Positions 1-7,834 of a stretch of DNA of 64,000 nucleotides are shown one piece after another (position 1 is the stretch's first letter; every line of letters starts with the position of its first letter). Origin of the DNA: Algoriphagus lutimaris. GTDB taxonomy: Bacteria > Bacteroidota > Bacteroidia > Cytophagales > Cyclobacteriaceae. The notes under the pieces are model-generated. The model did no database searches. It was not told the DNA's origin and worked only from the letters and a program-made list of their open reading frames with translations. The stretch spans positions 1,012,384-1,076,383 of the forward strand of contig NZ_JAFIDJ010000002.1 in the NCBI RefSeq assembly GCF_017051705.1. The letters run 5' to 3'. The translations under genes were made by a program, and so were the position numbers.

Positions 1-215
1 TTACACCATCCTTTGCAGGGCCACAATTAAGAATTACGAATTTGACTGGGCACCCTGCACTTTGCCTGCCCAATGGATTTAATGATTCAGGAAGCCCAAC
101 TTCCATCACCTTATTAGCAAATTTGTTTGAAGAAGAGAAATTGGTCCAGTTGGGTGATTTTATCCAGAATCGTTCAGACTGGCAGGCAAAAAGACCACCT
201 TTGTTTGACCAATAA
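1..215 (+). CDS. Amidase-signature family protein, C-terminal fragment
   Basis: The window opens inside this gene; the frame begins at base 3 and gives 70 residues before a TAA at 213-215. The visible part contains GHPALCLPNG, which resembles the C-terminal substrate-pocket strand of amidase-signature hydrolases (GatA and bacterial amidases), followed by a short helix and a hydrophilic tail. These enzymes hydrolyse amide bonds with a Ser-cisSer-Lys triad that would lie upstream, outside the window, so activity cannot be judged. A strong hairpin terminator follows at once, so this is the last gene of its transcript. Confidence 0.7.
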   Translation, partial: TPSFAGPQLRITNLTGHPALCLPNGFNDSGSPTSITLLANLFEEEKLVQLGDFIQNRSDWQAKRPPLFDQ

Positions 216-231
216 AATTTTATGAAAAAAG

Positions 232-267
232 AAAGACCTTTGAGTTGTAAATCCTCAAAGGCCTTTT
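232..267. terminator. Bidirectional rho-independent terminator
   Basis: The arms AAAG-A-CCTTTGAG (232-244) and CTCAAAGG-C-CTTT (254-266) form a 12-bp stem with one A/C bulge pair and a 9-nt loop. There is an A run before it and a T run after it. It separates the rightward amidase gene from the leftward lipoprotein gene that ends at 271, so it can serve both transcripts. Confidence 0.8.
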
Positions 268-270
268 GAA

Positions 271-831
271 TTAGAATCTTAATGCACCCATTATTTTGAT
301 ATTATTTGGTTTGAGAAACCAGATTTTTTGGGTGGTTTCTATGGTATAATGATCAATTTTTTCGGTGGCTTTGGAAATATAGAATTCTGCGTTGGTGACA
401 GAACTATAGAAAATATTTTCCTTGGCAATTTTTAAAGTTAATAAATGTACCTTATCGTCTATGATGCTAACTGTGATATTCTTAACATCTCCTTTTTCGT
501 CAGGAAGTAAATTATGAATCAAATATTCATTTTTTACTTCTGTATCATAGGCAGTTACCAAGGAAGGTTTGTTGATGTCTGCTTCAAAAAAGACCTCTAA
601 TTCTTCTCTCCATTGTTCCTCTGTTAATTTTACTTCTACTTGAGATTCTACTCCGTTAATTCTTGAAATTTTGGTTACATCTGCCGCTTCTAGGCCTTTG
701 ATGGCTCCTTCCATGTAGCCTTTTAGATCAAAATAGGGCAATACATCTAAGGAATTGCCATTATTTCCCCCTCCACTACAGGCTGTTAAACCGACAAATA
801 GTAGTACAATAAAACTGATGTTGTATTTCAT
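271..831 (-). CDS. Small lipoprotein of unknown function
   Basis: The 186-aa product starts with an SPII signal peptide ending in the lipobox LTAC (Cys18), followed by a Gly/Asn-rich linker, so it should be a lipid-anchored envelope protein. The rest is a soluble alpha/beta domain with no family I recognise. Its ATG overlaps the TAA of gpmI by one base (TAATG), so it is probably translationally coupled to the phosphoglycerate mutase gene and shares its promoter. The link to gpmI may be only positional. No catalytic motif was seen. Confidence 0.75.
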   Translation of the reverse strand: MKYNISFIVLLFVGLTACSGGGNNGNSLDVLPYFDLKGYMEGAIKGLEAADVTKISRINGVESQVEVKLTEEQWREELEVFFEADINKPSLVTAYDTEVKNEYLIHNLLPDEKGDVKNITVSIIDDKVHLLTLKIAKENIFYSSVTNAEFYISKATEKIDHYTIETTQKIWFLKPNNIKIMGALRF

Positions 832-2354
832 TATGCTAATAAGATTTCTCCAGTCATATCTTTAGGAATGTCAATTCCCATAAGCTTCAAAATGGTAGGC
901 GCTAAATCACCTAATTTTCCATCCTTAACATGAATCTGATCTTTTCCATCCACCATGATGAATGGGACTAAATTAGTTGTGTGAGCTGTGTTTGGGGTAC
1001 CATCTTCATTGATCATCATGTCGCTGTTTCCATGATCTGCAATGACAATGATGGTATAACCATTATCCAAGGCAGTGGTAATTACACTTTTAGCACTTTT
1101 GTCTACGGCTTCACAGGCTTTTACTGCAGCATCAAACACACCTGTATGACCTACCATATCAGCATTGGCAAAGTTTAAGCAAATAAAGTCAGCACTTTTC
1201 TTGTTCAATTCCGGATTTATTTTCGCCGCAATTTCGAAAGCACTCATTTCGGGCTGAAGGTCGTAGGTGGCCACTTTCGGAGATGGGCAAAGCAATCTAC
1301 TTTCACCTTCAAACACATCTTCTCTACCCCCAGAAAAGAAGAAGGTCACGTGAGGATATTTTTCAGTTTCCGCTATACGGATTTGTTTTTTTCCTGCCGC
1401 TTCCAAGACTTCACCCAAGGTGTTATTTAAATTGTCTTTTTCGAAAAGGACTTTTACTCCTTTGAAGGTATTGTCATAATTAGTGAAGGTCACATAATCC
1501 AGATCGAGTTTTTTCATATTGAAATCCTCAAAATCCTTTTGCGTCAAGACCTGAGTGATTTCCCTACCTCTATCTGTTCTGAAGTTGAAGCAAATTACCA
1601 AATCGCCTGGAGCGATATGCGCCAGAGGTTTGCCATCTACTCCTACATGGATGATCGGTCTGATAAATTCATCCGTTACATTGTTTTCATAAGACTTTTT
1701 AATGGAAGCTAAAATGTCTTTGGACTTTTCACCTTCAGATTTGACCATGGCATCATAGGCTAGCTTGACTCTTTCCCATCTGTTGTCACGATCCATAGCA
1801 TAGTATCTCCCAATAACACTTGCGATCTGTCCAGTAGAAGTGTTCAAGTGTTCTTGTAGATCCGTTAAAAATTTGATTCCACTTTTAGGATCTGTGTCCC
1901 TTCCATCGGTAAATGCATGAATGAATACATCTTCCATTCCGTTATACTTAGCTGCATCGCAAAGCCCTTTCAAGTGATCGATATGTGCATGAACTCCACC
2001 ATCTGAAACTAATCCAATAAAATGTGCTTTTTTCTTAGAGGCCTTGGCTTTTGCAAAAGCTTCTACTAATACAGGGTGGGTGTTTAAATCTCCATTTTTT
2101 ACGGCTTGATTGATTTTTACCAAGTCCTGATACACTACTCTTCCTGCGCCAATATTCATATGACCTACTTCTGAATTACCCATTTGACCTTCTGGTAATC
2201 CTACTGCAAGACCTGAAGCTTCAAGTTTTGCATGCGGGTATTTAGTATACAAGCTATCTACAAACGGCGTATTGGCTTTGTCAATCGCAGATACGGATGC
2301 GTCGGTGGCTATACCCCAACCATCCAAAATCATTAAAAGTACTTTCTTGTCCAT
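831..2354 (-). CDS. gpmI: 2,3-bisphosphoglycerate-independent phosphoglycerate mutase
   Basis: This glycolytic and gluconeogenic enzyme interconverts 3- and 2-phosphoglycerate through a phosphoserine intermediate and two metal ions. The 507-aa length is normal for the family. Visible motifs are LMILDGWG (metal Asp11), MGNSEVGHMNIGAGR with the nucleophile Ser61, SDGGVHAHIDHL, TDGRDTDP, YYAMDRDNRW, NFANADMVGHTG and the C-terminal metal site ADHGNSD. It is the first gene of a two-gene transcript with the downstream lipoprotein. A TATATTTG -7 box on the minus strand lies exactly 4 nt before the ATG, which suggests a leaderless message. Confidence 0.97.
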   Translation of the reverse strand: MDKKVLLMILDGWGIATDASVSAIDKANTPFVDSLYTKYPHAKLEASGLAVGLPEGQMGNSEVGHMNIGAGRVVYQDLVKINQAVKNGDLNTHPVLVEAFAKAKASKKKAHFIGLVSDGGVHAHIDHLKGLCDAAKYNGMEDVFIHAFTDGRDTDPKSGIKFLTDLQEHLNTSTGQIASVIGRYYAMDRDNRWERVKLAYDAMVKSEGEKSKDILASIKKSYENNVTDEFIRPIIHVGVDGKPLAHIAPGDLVICFNFRTDRGREITQVLTQKDFEDFNMKKLDLDYVTFTNYDNTFKGVKVLFEKDNLNNTLGEVLEAAGKKQIRIAETEKYPHVTFFFSGGREDVFEGESRLLCPSPKVATYDLQPEMSAFEIAAKINPELNKKSADFICLNFANADMVGHTGVFDAAVKACEAVDKSAKSVITTALDNGYTIIVIADHGNSDMMINEDGTPNTAHTTNLVPFIMVDGKDQIHVKDGKLGDLAPTILKLMGIDIPKDMTGEILLA

Positions 2355-2358
2355 GGAG

Positions 2359-2366
2359 CAAATATA
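2359..2366 (-). promoter_or_regulatory. TANNTTTG -7 box of gpmI, 4 nt from the ATG
   Basis: On the minus strand this reads TATATTTG, the Bacteroidota -7 consensus TANNTTTG. Only four bases separate it from the gpmI ATG at 2354, so transcription would start at or next to the start codon. I saw no clear -33 box at the usual spacing. Confidence 0.5.
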
Positions 2367-2456
2367 TTAATTTTCGACCCAATCCCGACTCTTTAACAAT
2401 TACTGACAGGATTTGTCTATTCATTTTTATTAACCAGTAACTCTGCCAAAAAATTC

Positions 2457-2464
2457 TACTTTTG
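2457..2464 (+). promoter_or_regulatory. TANNTTTG -7 box upstream of the DUF4783 gene
   Basis: TACTTTTG matches the Bacteroidota -7 consensus and leaves a leader of about 20 nt before the ATG at 2490. The -33 element is not obvious. Confidence 0.45.
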
Positions 2465-2489
2465 GCTTAGTATTTGCCAAGATAGGTCG

Positions 2490-2885
2490 ATGGCAATATT
2501 GAACCTATTCTTTTCATTACTATTCATTTTTCATACTTCTTCATTTGAAGTGGGGGATGGAGTATCTATTGACCCCGTCATTACTGCCATTAATACCAAT
2601 TCCAGTAGCGAGCTAGCCAAGTATTTTGAATCCAGTATCTCCCTGAATGTCAATGGGCAGCAAGGGAGTTATTCCAGAAATCAGGCTGAAATAGTCATTC
2701 GGGATTTTTTCAAAAAGAACCCCTCAAAAGGCTTCACCATCGTCTACAGCAGCGAAACCAATCCAAGCTTAAGTTCCTTTATTGGAGATTATTTAAGTGG
2801 TGAGGGAACTTTCAAAGTTTTTATCAAGGTTTCTCAGCAGGACTCAAATTTGAAAATTTATAGCCTTGAGTTTGTAAAAGGTTAA
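2490..2885 (+). CDS. DUF4783 family secreted protein
   Basis: The 131-aa protein has an N-terminal hydrophobic signal segment (residues 1-18) and one compact domain resembling DUF4783, a Bacteroidota family with an NTF2-like alpha+beta fold. Typical features are the helix TAINTNSSSELAKYF, the strand SISLNV, the segment YSRNQAEIVIRDFFKKNPSKG, and terminal beta strands. Location is probably periplasmic or lipid-free outer envelope, since no lipobox Cys is present. It sits 55 bp upstream of nadC, an arrangement I recall from other Bacteroidota. Its role is unknown. Confidence 0.75.
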   Translation: MAILNLFFSLLFIFHTSSFEVGDGVSIDPVITAINTNSSSELAKYFESSISLNVNGQQGSYSRNQAEIVIRDFFKKNPSKGFTIVYSSETNPSLSSFIGDYLSGEGTFKVFIKVSQQDSNLKIYSLEFVKG

Positions 2886-2928
2886 TTCATTTTCAAAAAA
2901 AATTTCCTATCCAGCTTTTCAAATTGCC

Positions 2929-2936
2929 TATTTTTG
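2929..2936 (+). promoter_or_regulatory. TANNTTTG -7 box of nadC, 4 nt from the ATG
   Basis: TATTTTTG matches the -7 consensus and ends four bases before the nadC ATG at 2941. The spacing equals that at gpmI and lptC and would give a leaderless mRNA. Confidence 0.5.
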
Positions 2937-2940
2937 GGAC

Positions 2941-3798
2941 ATGAAACCAGCCTACCTGACGGAATCGGCCGTCCAAGCATTTATCAATTCAGCATTTAAA
3001 GAGGATATCGGACCAGGAGATTATTCCTCTTTGGCCTCCATTCCACAAGGAAAACAAGGAAAAGCTCAATTGCTGATAAAAGGAGAAGGGATCATCGCTG
3101 GAATAGAACTTGCCGAGAAGATTTTTAAAATGTATGATCCTTCTTTGAAGGTTGAATTGCTGATTAAAGATGGGGATCCGGTTCAGTATGGAGAAATTGG
3201 CTTGACTGTTCAAGGCTCTTCCGCTTCCATATTATCCTCGGAGAGGTTGGTGCTAAACTGCATGCAGCGCATGTCTGGAATCGCGACAATCACCCATCGA
3301 CTCACCGAGAAAATCCTGCATACCAAAGCCCGGTTGATGGATACCAGGAAGACCACTCCAAATTTCAGGCTCATGGAAAAATGGGCCGTGCATATTGGTG
3401 GAGGAGTGAATCATCGCTTTGCTTTATATGATATGGTGATGCTTAAAGATAATCATGTGGATTTTGCGGGAGGAATTAAGCCGGCGATTACCCAGACCAA
3501 AGCGTATTTGAAAGAGCATGATCTGGATTTAAAAATTGAGGTGGAAACCAGAAACCTGGAGGAGGTAGCTCAAGTAATTGAAGTCGGCGGAGTGGATTTC
3601 ATTATGCTTGACAATATGGACTATGAGACTATGCGAGAAGCAGTCGCAATGATAGGTGACCAATTTAAAACGGAAGCGTCAGGTGGAATCACTGAGGATA
3701 CCTTGGTACCAGTTGCTGAATGTGGGGTTGATTTTATATCGATGGGAGCATTGACGCATTCCGTTCAAAGTATGGATATCAGTTTAAAAGCATTTTAA
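2941..3798 (+). CDS. nadC: Nicotinate-nucleotide pyrophosphorylase (carboxylating)
   Basis: Quinolinate phosphoribosyltransferase converts quinolinate and PRPP to nicotinate mononucleotide, CO2 and PPi in de novo NAD synthesis. The 285-aa protein has the family signatures in order: EDIGPGDYSS at the N-terminus, LNCMQRMSGIATITHR, DTRKTTP, the HIGGGVNHRF basic phosphate-binding stretch, MLKDNH, EVETRN, MLDNM, EASGGI and the C-terminal FISMGALTHS. Length and motifs are complete. No nadA or nadB lies in the window. It follows the DUF4783 gene by 55 bp but may have its own leaderless promoter. Confidence 0.97.
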   Translation: MKPAYLTESAVQAFINSAFKEDIGPGDYSSLASIPQGKQGKAQLLIKGEGIIAGIELAEKIFKMYDPSLKVELLIKDGDPVQYGEIGLTVQGSSASILSSERLVLNCMQRMSGIATITHRLTEKILHTKARLMDTRKTTPNFRLMEKWAVHIGGGVNHRFALYDMVMLKDNHVDFAGGIKPAITQTKAYLKEHDLDLKIEVETRNLEEVAQVIEVGGVDFIMLDNMDYETMREAVAMIGDQFKTEASGGITEDTLVPVAECGVDFISMGALTHSVQSMDISLKAF

Positions 3799-3808
3799 GA
3801 GGGGTTTT

Positions 3809-3816
3809 TAATTTTG
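3809..3816 (+). promoter_or_regulatory. TANNTTTG -7 box upstream of the META lipoprotein gene
   Basis: TAATTTTG matches the Bacteroidota -7 consensus and lies 42 nt before the ATG at 3859, directly after the nadC stop codon. Confidence 0.45.
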
Positions 3817-3858
3817 GCTTCATTTCTGCCCTATTTCTATTGACCATCTAAACCAATT

Positions 3859-4263
3859 ATGAAAAATACATTATACTTAATTACTTTTTTTATACTAGCA
3901 GCTTGTAGTTCGAAATCATTTCCTGATTCCATGTGGGATGATAAGCAGTGGACTTTAGTAGAAATGGAGGGATTGCCTGTACAGATTTCTGGAACCAACC
4001 AAGATGCGCATTTGATTTTTGATGCTGAAAGAAGTCAGATTTCGGGTTCCGGTGGATGTAACCGGATTTTTGGCCCTTATGAAATTGATAAAAAAAATAC
4101 ACTGAATTTTGGGGATATAGGAGCCACGATGATGGCTTGTCAGAATTCGGCTTTTGAAAACAAGTTTTTGGAAACATTAAAATCGGTGAGGTATTACCAA
4201 CAAGCCGGAGGGCAGCTATTGTTAAAGAATGGCGAAAAAAGAGTGATCTTAAAATTTCAATAA
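3859..4263 (+). CDS. META-domain lipoprotein (HslJ-like)
   Basis: The 134-aa protein has a lipoprotein signal ending in ILAAC (Cys16) and a single META domain. That domain shows the opening strand WTLVEMEGLPV, the centre FDAERSQISGSGGCNRIFGPYEI with the family's GxGGCN core, the motif IGATMMAC, and the closing Leu-rich strand LLKNGEKRVILKF. META proteins such as HslJ are envelope proteins linked to heat and novobiocin tolerance in Escherichia coli, but the biochemical role is unknown. It converges on corA with one base between stop codons, so there is no room for a separate terminator. Confidence 0.85.
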   Translation: MKNTLYLITFFILAACSSKSFPDSMWDDKQWTLVEMEGLPVQISGTNQDAHLIFDAERSQISGSGGCNRIFGPYEIDKKNTLNFGDIGATMMACQNSAFENKFLETLKSVRYYQQAGGQLLLKNGEKRVILKFQ

Positions 4264-4264
4264 G

Positions 4265-5374
4265 TCAAAGCCATTTCTTCCATCGGAAGAAAAACAACAT
4301 GCCGATCACGGCTAATCCCATTCCTCCAATCACAAAGAAATAGCCATATTTCCAGTGTAATTCAGGCATATTGTCAAAATTCATCCCATAGACTCCTGCC
4401 ACAAAACTCAATGGGATAAAAATAGTGGAGATGATGGTCAGGACTTTCATGACATTGTTCATCCGATTGGAAAGACTATTCATATACAAGTCCAGGACTC
4501 CTGAAGACATGTCTCGAAAGACTTCCATGGTTTCAATGACTTGAATGGTATTTTCGTACAAATCCCGGATAAATGGCCTTACCTCTGGAGAAATTTTATG
4601 CTCTGCATATTTTCCAAAAGAACCAATCACTTCACGCAGTGGATAAACAGATCTTCTCAAATCCATCATTTCTCTTCTCTGTAAATAAAGTGAATTGAGT
4701 GTATCAGTGTCAGGTTCGATCATGGCTTGGGATTCGAGATTTTCGATTCGTTCGCCTACATTTTCCATAACTATGAAATAGTTGTCTATTACTGCATCCA
4801 GTAAGGCATATAACAGATAATCTGACCCGCGCTGTCTGATGGCTCGTTTGGGATCTTGCAAGCGATCTCTTACGAATTGAAAAACATCTCCTTTTTTCTC
4901 CTGAAAAGTCAGCAATACATTTTCACGTAGTACAAAACTTACCTGCTCATCAACGATAGGTGATTCTGGGCTTGGACATTGGATCATTTTTAAAGTGGAA
5001 AAGATATAATCTTCAAAAAGCTCCATTTTTGGCCGCTGGTCTACACTTAGAATATCTTCCAATGTCAGTTTATGTATCCCAAAATGATTCCCTATTTTTT
5101 CCAGCAACTCTACATCATGGAGCCCTATTATATCGATCCAGACTACCTTTTTCTGAAGTTTTAAATGTCCATCAAGCTGATCAAGTTTGATACTTTCCTC
5201 ATAGAAATCATTTTCATCATAAGTAATTAAATTGATGAAAACTTCCTCTTGTTTCTTGTCTCCAGTAAATACCAATGAGCCTGGAGGCAACCCGATTTTA
5301 TGACTAGGTCTTTTCTTCTTTTTGGGTTTAAAAAGCTTTTGAACGGATTTAAGATTTGGAGCTTTAGGACTCAT
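4265..5374 (-). CDS. corA: CorA-type magnesium/cobalt transporter
   Basis: This 369-aa inner-membrane channel forms pentamers that admit Mg2+ (also Co2+ and Ni2+). The N-terminal two thirds is the cytosolic alpha/beta funnel with long helices (LQRREMMDLRRSVYPLREV). Two transmembrane helices close the protein, joined by the signature YGMNFDN loop (GMN at 330-332), and it ends in the basic FFRWKKWL tail. The start lies 5 bp from the queG stop, so the two are probably co-transcribed. Metal selectivity cannot be read from sequence. Confidence 0.95.
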   Translation of the reverse strand: MSPKAPNLKSVQKLFKPKKKKRPSHKIGLPPGSLVFTGDKKQEEVFINLITYDENDFYEESIKLDQLDGHLKLQKKVVWIDIIGLHDVELLEKIGNHFGIHKLTLEDILSVDQRPKMELFEDYIFSTLKMIQCPSPESPIVDEQVSFVLRENVLLTFQEKKGDVFQFVRDRLQDPKRAIRQRGSDYLLYALLDAVIDNYFIVMENVGERIENLESQAMIEPDTDTLNSLYLQRREMMDLRRSVYPLREVIGSFGKYAEHKISPEVRPFIRDLYENTIQVIETMEVFRDMSSGVLDLYMNSLSNRMNNVMKVLTIISTIFIPLSFVAGVYGMNFDNMPELHWKYGYFFVIGGMGLAVIGMLFFFRWKKWL

Positions 5375-5379
5375 AAGTA

Positions 5380-6318
5380 CTATTCTTTTGATCGAAGAAA
5401 TTCGACATTTCTTTTTAGTCCAGCAAATTTGGTGCGCTTTACCGCAGATTTTTTAAAGACTTTTCTAAATGTTTCGTCGGTAAGTTCCAACCAATCTTGA
5501 TTTGTAAATCCTTCCAAATCTGGATGAGGTTTGAATTTGGATTCTTGATGTGGCTTAGAAAACCGATTCCAAGGGCATACATCCTGGCAGATATCACAAC
5601 CAAAGGCCCAGTTGTCCATTTTTCCCTTAAACTCATTGGGAATAGCATCTTTTAGCTCGATGGTCAAATAGGAAATGCATCGTGATCCATCTACTACACT
5701 GGGCTGAACAATGGCATCAGTAGGGCAAGCATCTATACAGGCAGTGCAAGTACCACAGTAATCTTTGTTGAGAGGGGTATCTGGGGCAACCTCCAGATCA
5801 ATGATCAATTCAGCCAAGAAGAAAAAACTTCCTTGTTTTTTATTGAGCAATAAGCTGTTTTTACCGATCCAACCCAAGCCTGCTTTTTGTGCCCATTGAC
5901 GTTCCATAACCGGTGCCGAATCCACAAAAGCCCGACCCTCGATTTCTCCTATTTCAGTCCGGAGGATTTTCAGGAAGTCTTTGAGTTTGTCTTTGATTAC
6001 AAAATGATAATCCTCTCCGTAAGCATATTTGGCCAATTTGATGGATTCGGGAGAATCGGGAAGTGTGGTTTCAGGATAGTAATTATAGACCAATGATACT
6101 ACTGTTTTGGCCCCTTCTACCAGTTTGGTTGGGTCCAGTCGTTTGTCAAAGTGATTAGCCAAATAGCCCATTTCACCTTGGTAATTTCGGCTTAGCCACT
6201 CTTCCAATCTCGGAGCCTCCTCTTCTAAAAAACCCGCTTTCGCTATGCCACAAGAATCAAATCCCAGCCGCTTGGCGGTGGATTTGATCAGGCTCGCATG
6301 TTTCTCGGCAGGAGTCAT
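5380..6318 (-). CDS. queG: Epoxyqueuosine reductase
   Basis: QueG reduces epoxyqueuosine in tRNA to queuosine, using cobalamin and two [4Fe-4S] clusters. The 312-aa protein has an N-terminal cobalamin-binding reductase domain ([20 protein letters not shown]) and a ferredoxin-like module with [12 protein letters not shown] and [11 protein letters not shown], eight cysteines in all. The C-terminal HEAT-like extension of longer homologues is missing, as in many short QueGs. It needs B12, as does EutBC elsewhere in the window. The minus-strand sequence TATCTTTA (6323-6330) lies 4 nt before the ATG, one mismatch from the -7 consensus. Confidence 0.95.
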   Translation of the reverse strand: MTPAEKHASLIKSTAKRLGFDSCGIAKAGFLEEEAPRLEEWLSRNYQGEMGYLANHFDKRLDPTKLVEGAKTVVSLVYNYYPETTLPDSPESIKLAKYAYGEDYHFVIKDKLKDFLKILRTEIGEIEGRAFVDSAPVMERQWAQKAGLGWIGKNSLLLNKKQGSFFFLAELIIDLEVAPDTPLNKDYCGTCTACIDACPTDAIVQPSVVDGSRCISYLTIELKDAIPNEFKGKMDNWAFGCDICQDVCPWNRFSKPHQESKFKPHPDLEGFTNQDWLELTDETFRKVFKKSAVKRTKFAGLKRNVEFLRSKE

Positions 6319-6355
6319 AGGGTAAAGATAAGAGAGTTAATTTTTTTCAATCAAA

Positions 6356-6709
6356 CTAACCCTTCAATAAATCTGGCCTATCCTGATACCATTGCTCTTC
6401 GAAAGTTTCTTTGATTTCTACTGGAGCTGCCAAAACTGCCCAAACCATCCACAGTATTAAGGCTGGACCTGAAATAAATAGTAACCAGATCAGAGGTAAG
6501 GCTACTTCTAACTGGATTAAGGTGACGAAAACTATCAAAATCCCGGTCACGATTCCTATAACTTGCAAATAGTTTTTCATACGATTAAAATGTTTATTCA
6601 TCGAAATTTGAAATCGCACTTTTTTTGACCCCGTTAGGGAGCTTTGTTCAAAATGCTCGATTTCAACTTTTTTTGGGATATTGTTTATTAGATTAAACTC
6701 ATAAGCCAC
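6356..6709 (-). CDS. Small two-helix membrane protein, unknown
   Basis: The 117-aa frame has a hydrophilic N-terminal part (about 43 residues), two transmembrane helices (roughly residues 47-68 and 72-94) and a charged tail ending EEQWYQDRPDLLKG. I recognise no family. The start is uncertain: the upstream ATG leaves only 19 bp to the divergent VWA gene, while Met37 or Met44, just before the first helix, would leave room for promoters. It may be co-transcribed with queG, 37 bp downstream. Coding is supported by frame length and the clean two-helix pattern only. Confidence 0.6.
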   Translation of the reverse strand: MAYEFNLINNIPKKVEIEHFEQSSLTGSKKVRFQISMNKHFNRMKNYLQVIGIVTGILIVFVTLIQLEVALPLIWLLFISGPALILWMVWAVLAAPVEIKETFEEQWYQDRPDLLKG

Positions 6710-6728
6710 TTTAACTGTTACAAGTGCT

Positions 6729-7829
6729 ATGAAAGGATTCCGATTTACGAAATTTGTTCCCTCTCAGGATCCGGAGAAAAACACCTTCGAAAACCTGCTG
6801 AATATATTTTTGCAACTGGTTACCATGACTGGTGGGGATGTTGCTGAAGCTTTGAGTTGGTTGACCAATTTAGATAATCGATATCAACTGACCAATCCCA
6901 ACTATGGAATCGGTGACTTCATAGACGATCTGAAAAGCAAGGGTTACCTGACCGAGGAAAATCAAAAAGGAGAAATAAAAATTACCGGAAAAGCAGAGCA
7001 AACGATCCGAAAGTCTGCTTTGGAAGAGATTTTCGGTAAACTCAAGCGTGGAAAATCCGGACAACATAAAACCACTCACTCCGGACAAGGGGAAGAGCGT
7101 GGCACCGATCGAAGAGCCTATGAATTCGGAGATAATCTGGATCAGATTGCCTTGACGGATTCACTTCGTAATGCCCAGGCAAATCACGGGTTTGGAGGAG
7201 ATTACTTGTTGACAGAAGATGATCTGGAAGTGGTAGAAAACGAATATCGCTCTCAGACTTCGACCGTGTTGATGATTGATATTTCCCATTCCATGATTTT
7301 ATATGGGGAAGACCGAATCACTCCCGCCAAAAAAGTGGCCATGGCTTTGGCTGAATTGATTAAAACTCGCTATCCTAAAGATACCTTGGATATCATTGTA
7401 TTTGGAAATGATGCCTGGCAGATAGAAATCAAGGATCTGCCCTATCTTCAAGTGGGACCATATCATACCAATACAGTAGCGGGATTGGAGTTGGCTATGG
7501 ACTTGCTAAGAAGAAGAAAAAACCCTAACAAACAGATCTTCATGATCACGGATGGAAAACCGACCTGTTTGAAAGTGGGGATTAAATACTATAAAAACGC
7601 TTTTGGGATAGACGGCAAGATTCTAAGTGAGACGCTGAAATTGGCTGCTCAATGCAGGAAATTAAAAATCCCAGTAACCACCTTTATGATTGCTTCCGAT
7701 CCATATCTGAAGGAATTTGTCAAAGAATTTACCAAAGTAAACAACGGGAATGCCTATTACAGTAGCCTGAAAGGGCTGGGCGACCTGATTTTTGAAGATT
7801 ATAGAAGAAACCGAACCAAACGCTTTTAA
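6729..7829 (+). CDS. VWA-domain protein partnered with an AAA+ ATPase
   Basis: The 366-aa protein has an N-terminal helical region (residues 1-110), a Gly/His-rich linker, and a von Willebrand A domain from about residue 176. The MIDAS metal site DISHS is at 184-188, with a later Thr in MITDGKPT. It resembles CoxE/YehP-like VWA proteins that act with MoxR or Mg-chelatase-like ATPases to insert metals or remodel targets. The partner AAA+ gene begins 5 bp downstream, so they are almost certainly co-expressed. The client is unknown; no chlorophyll or cobaltochelatase large subunit lies nearby. Confidence 0.85.
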   Translation: MKGFRFTKFVPSQDPEKNTFENLLNIFLQLVTMTGGDVAEALSWLTNLDNRYQLTNPNYGIGDFIDDLKSKGYLTEENQKGEIKITGKAEQTIRKSALEEIFGKLKRGKSGQHKTTHSGQGEERGTDRRAYEFGDNLDQIALTDSLRNAQANHGFGGDYLLTEDDLEVVENEYRSQTSTVLMIDISHSMILYGEDRITPAKKVAMALAELIKTRYPKDTLDIIVFGNDAWQIEIKDLPYLQVGPYHTNTVAGLELAMDLLRRRKNPNKQIFMITDGKPTCLKVGIKYYKNAFGIDGKILSETLKLAAQCRKLKIPVTTFMIASDPYLKEFVKEFTKVNNGNAYYSSLKGLGDLIFEDYRRNRTKRF

Positions 7830-7834
7830 TCACC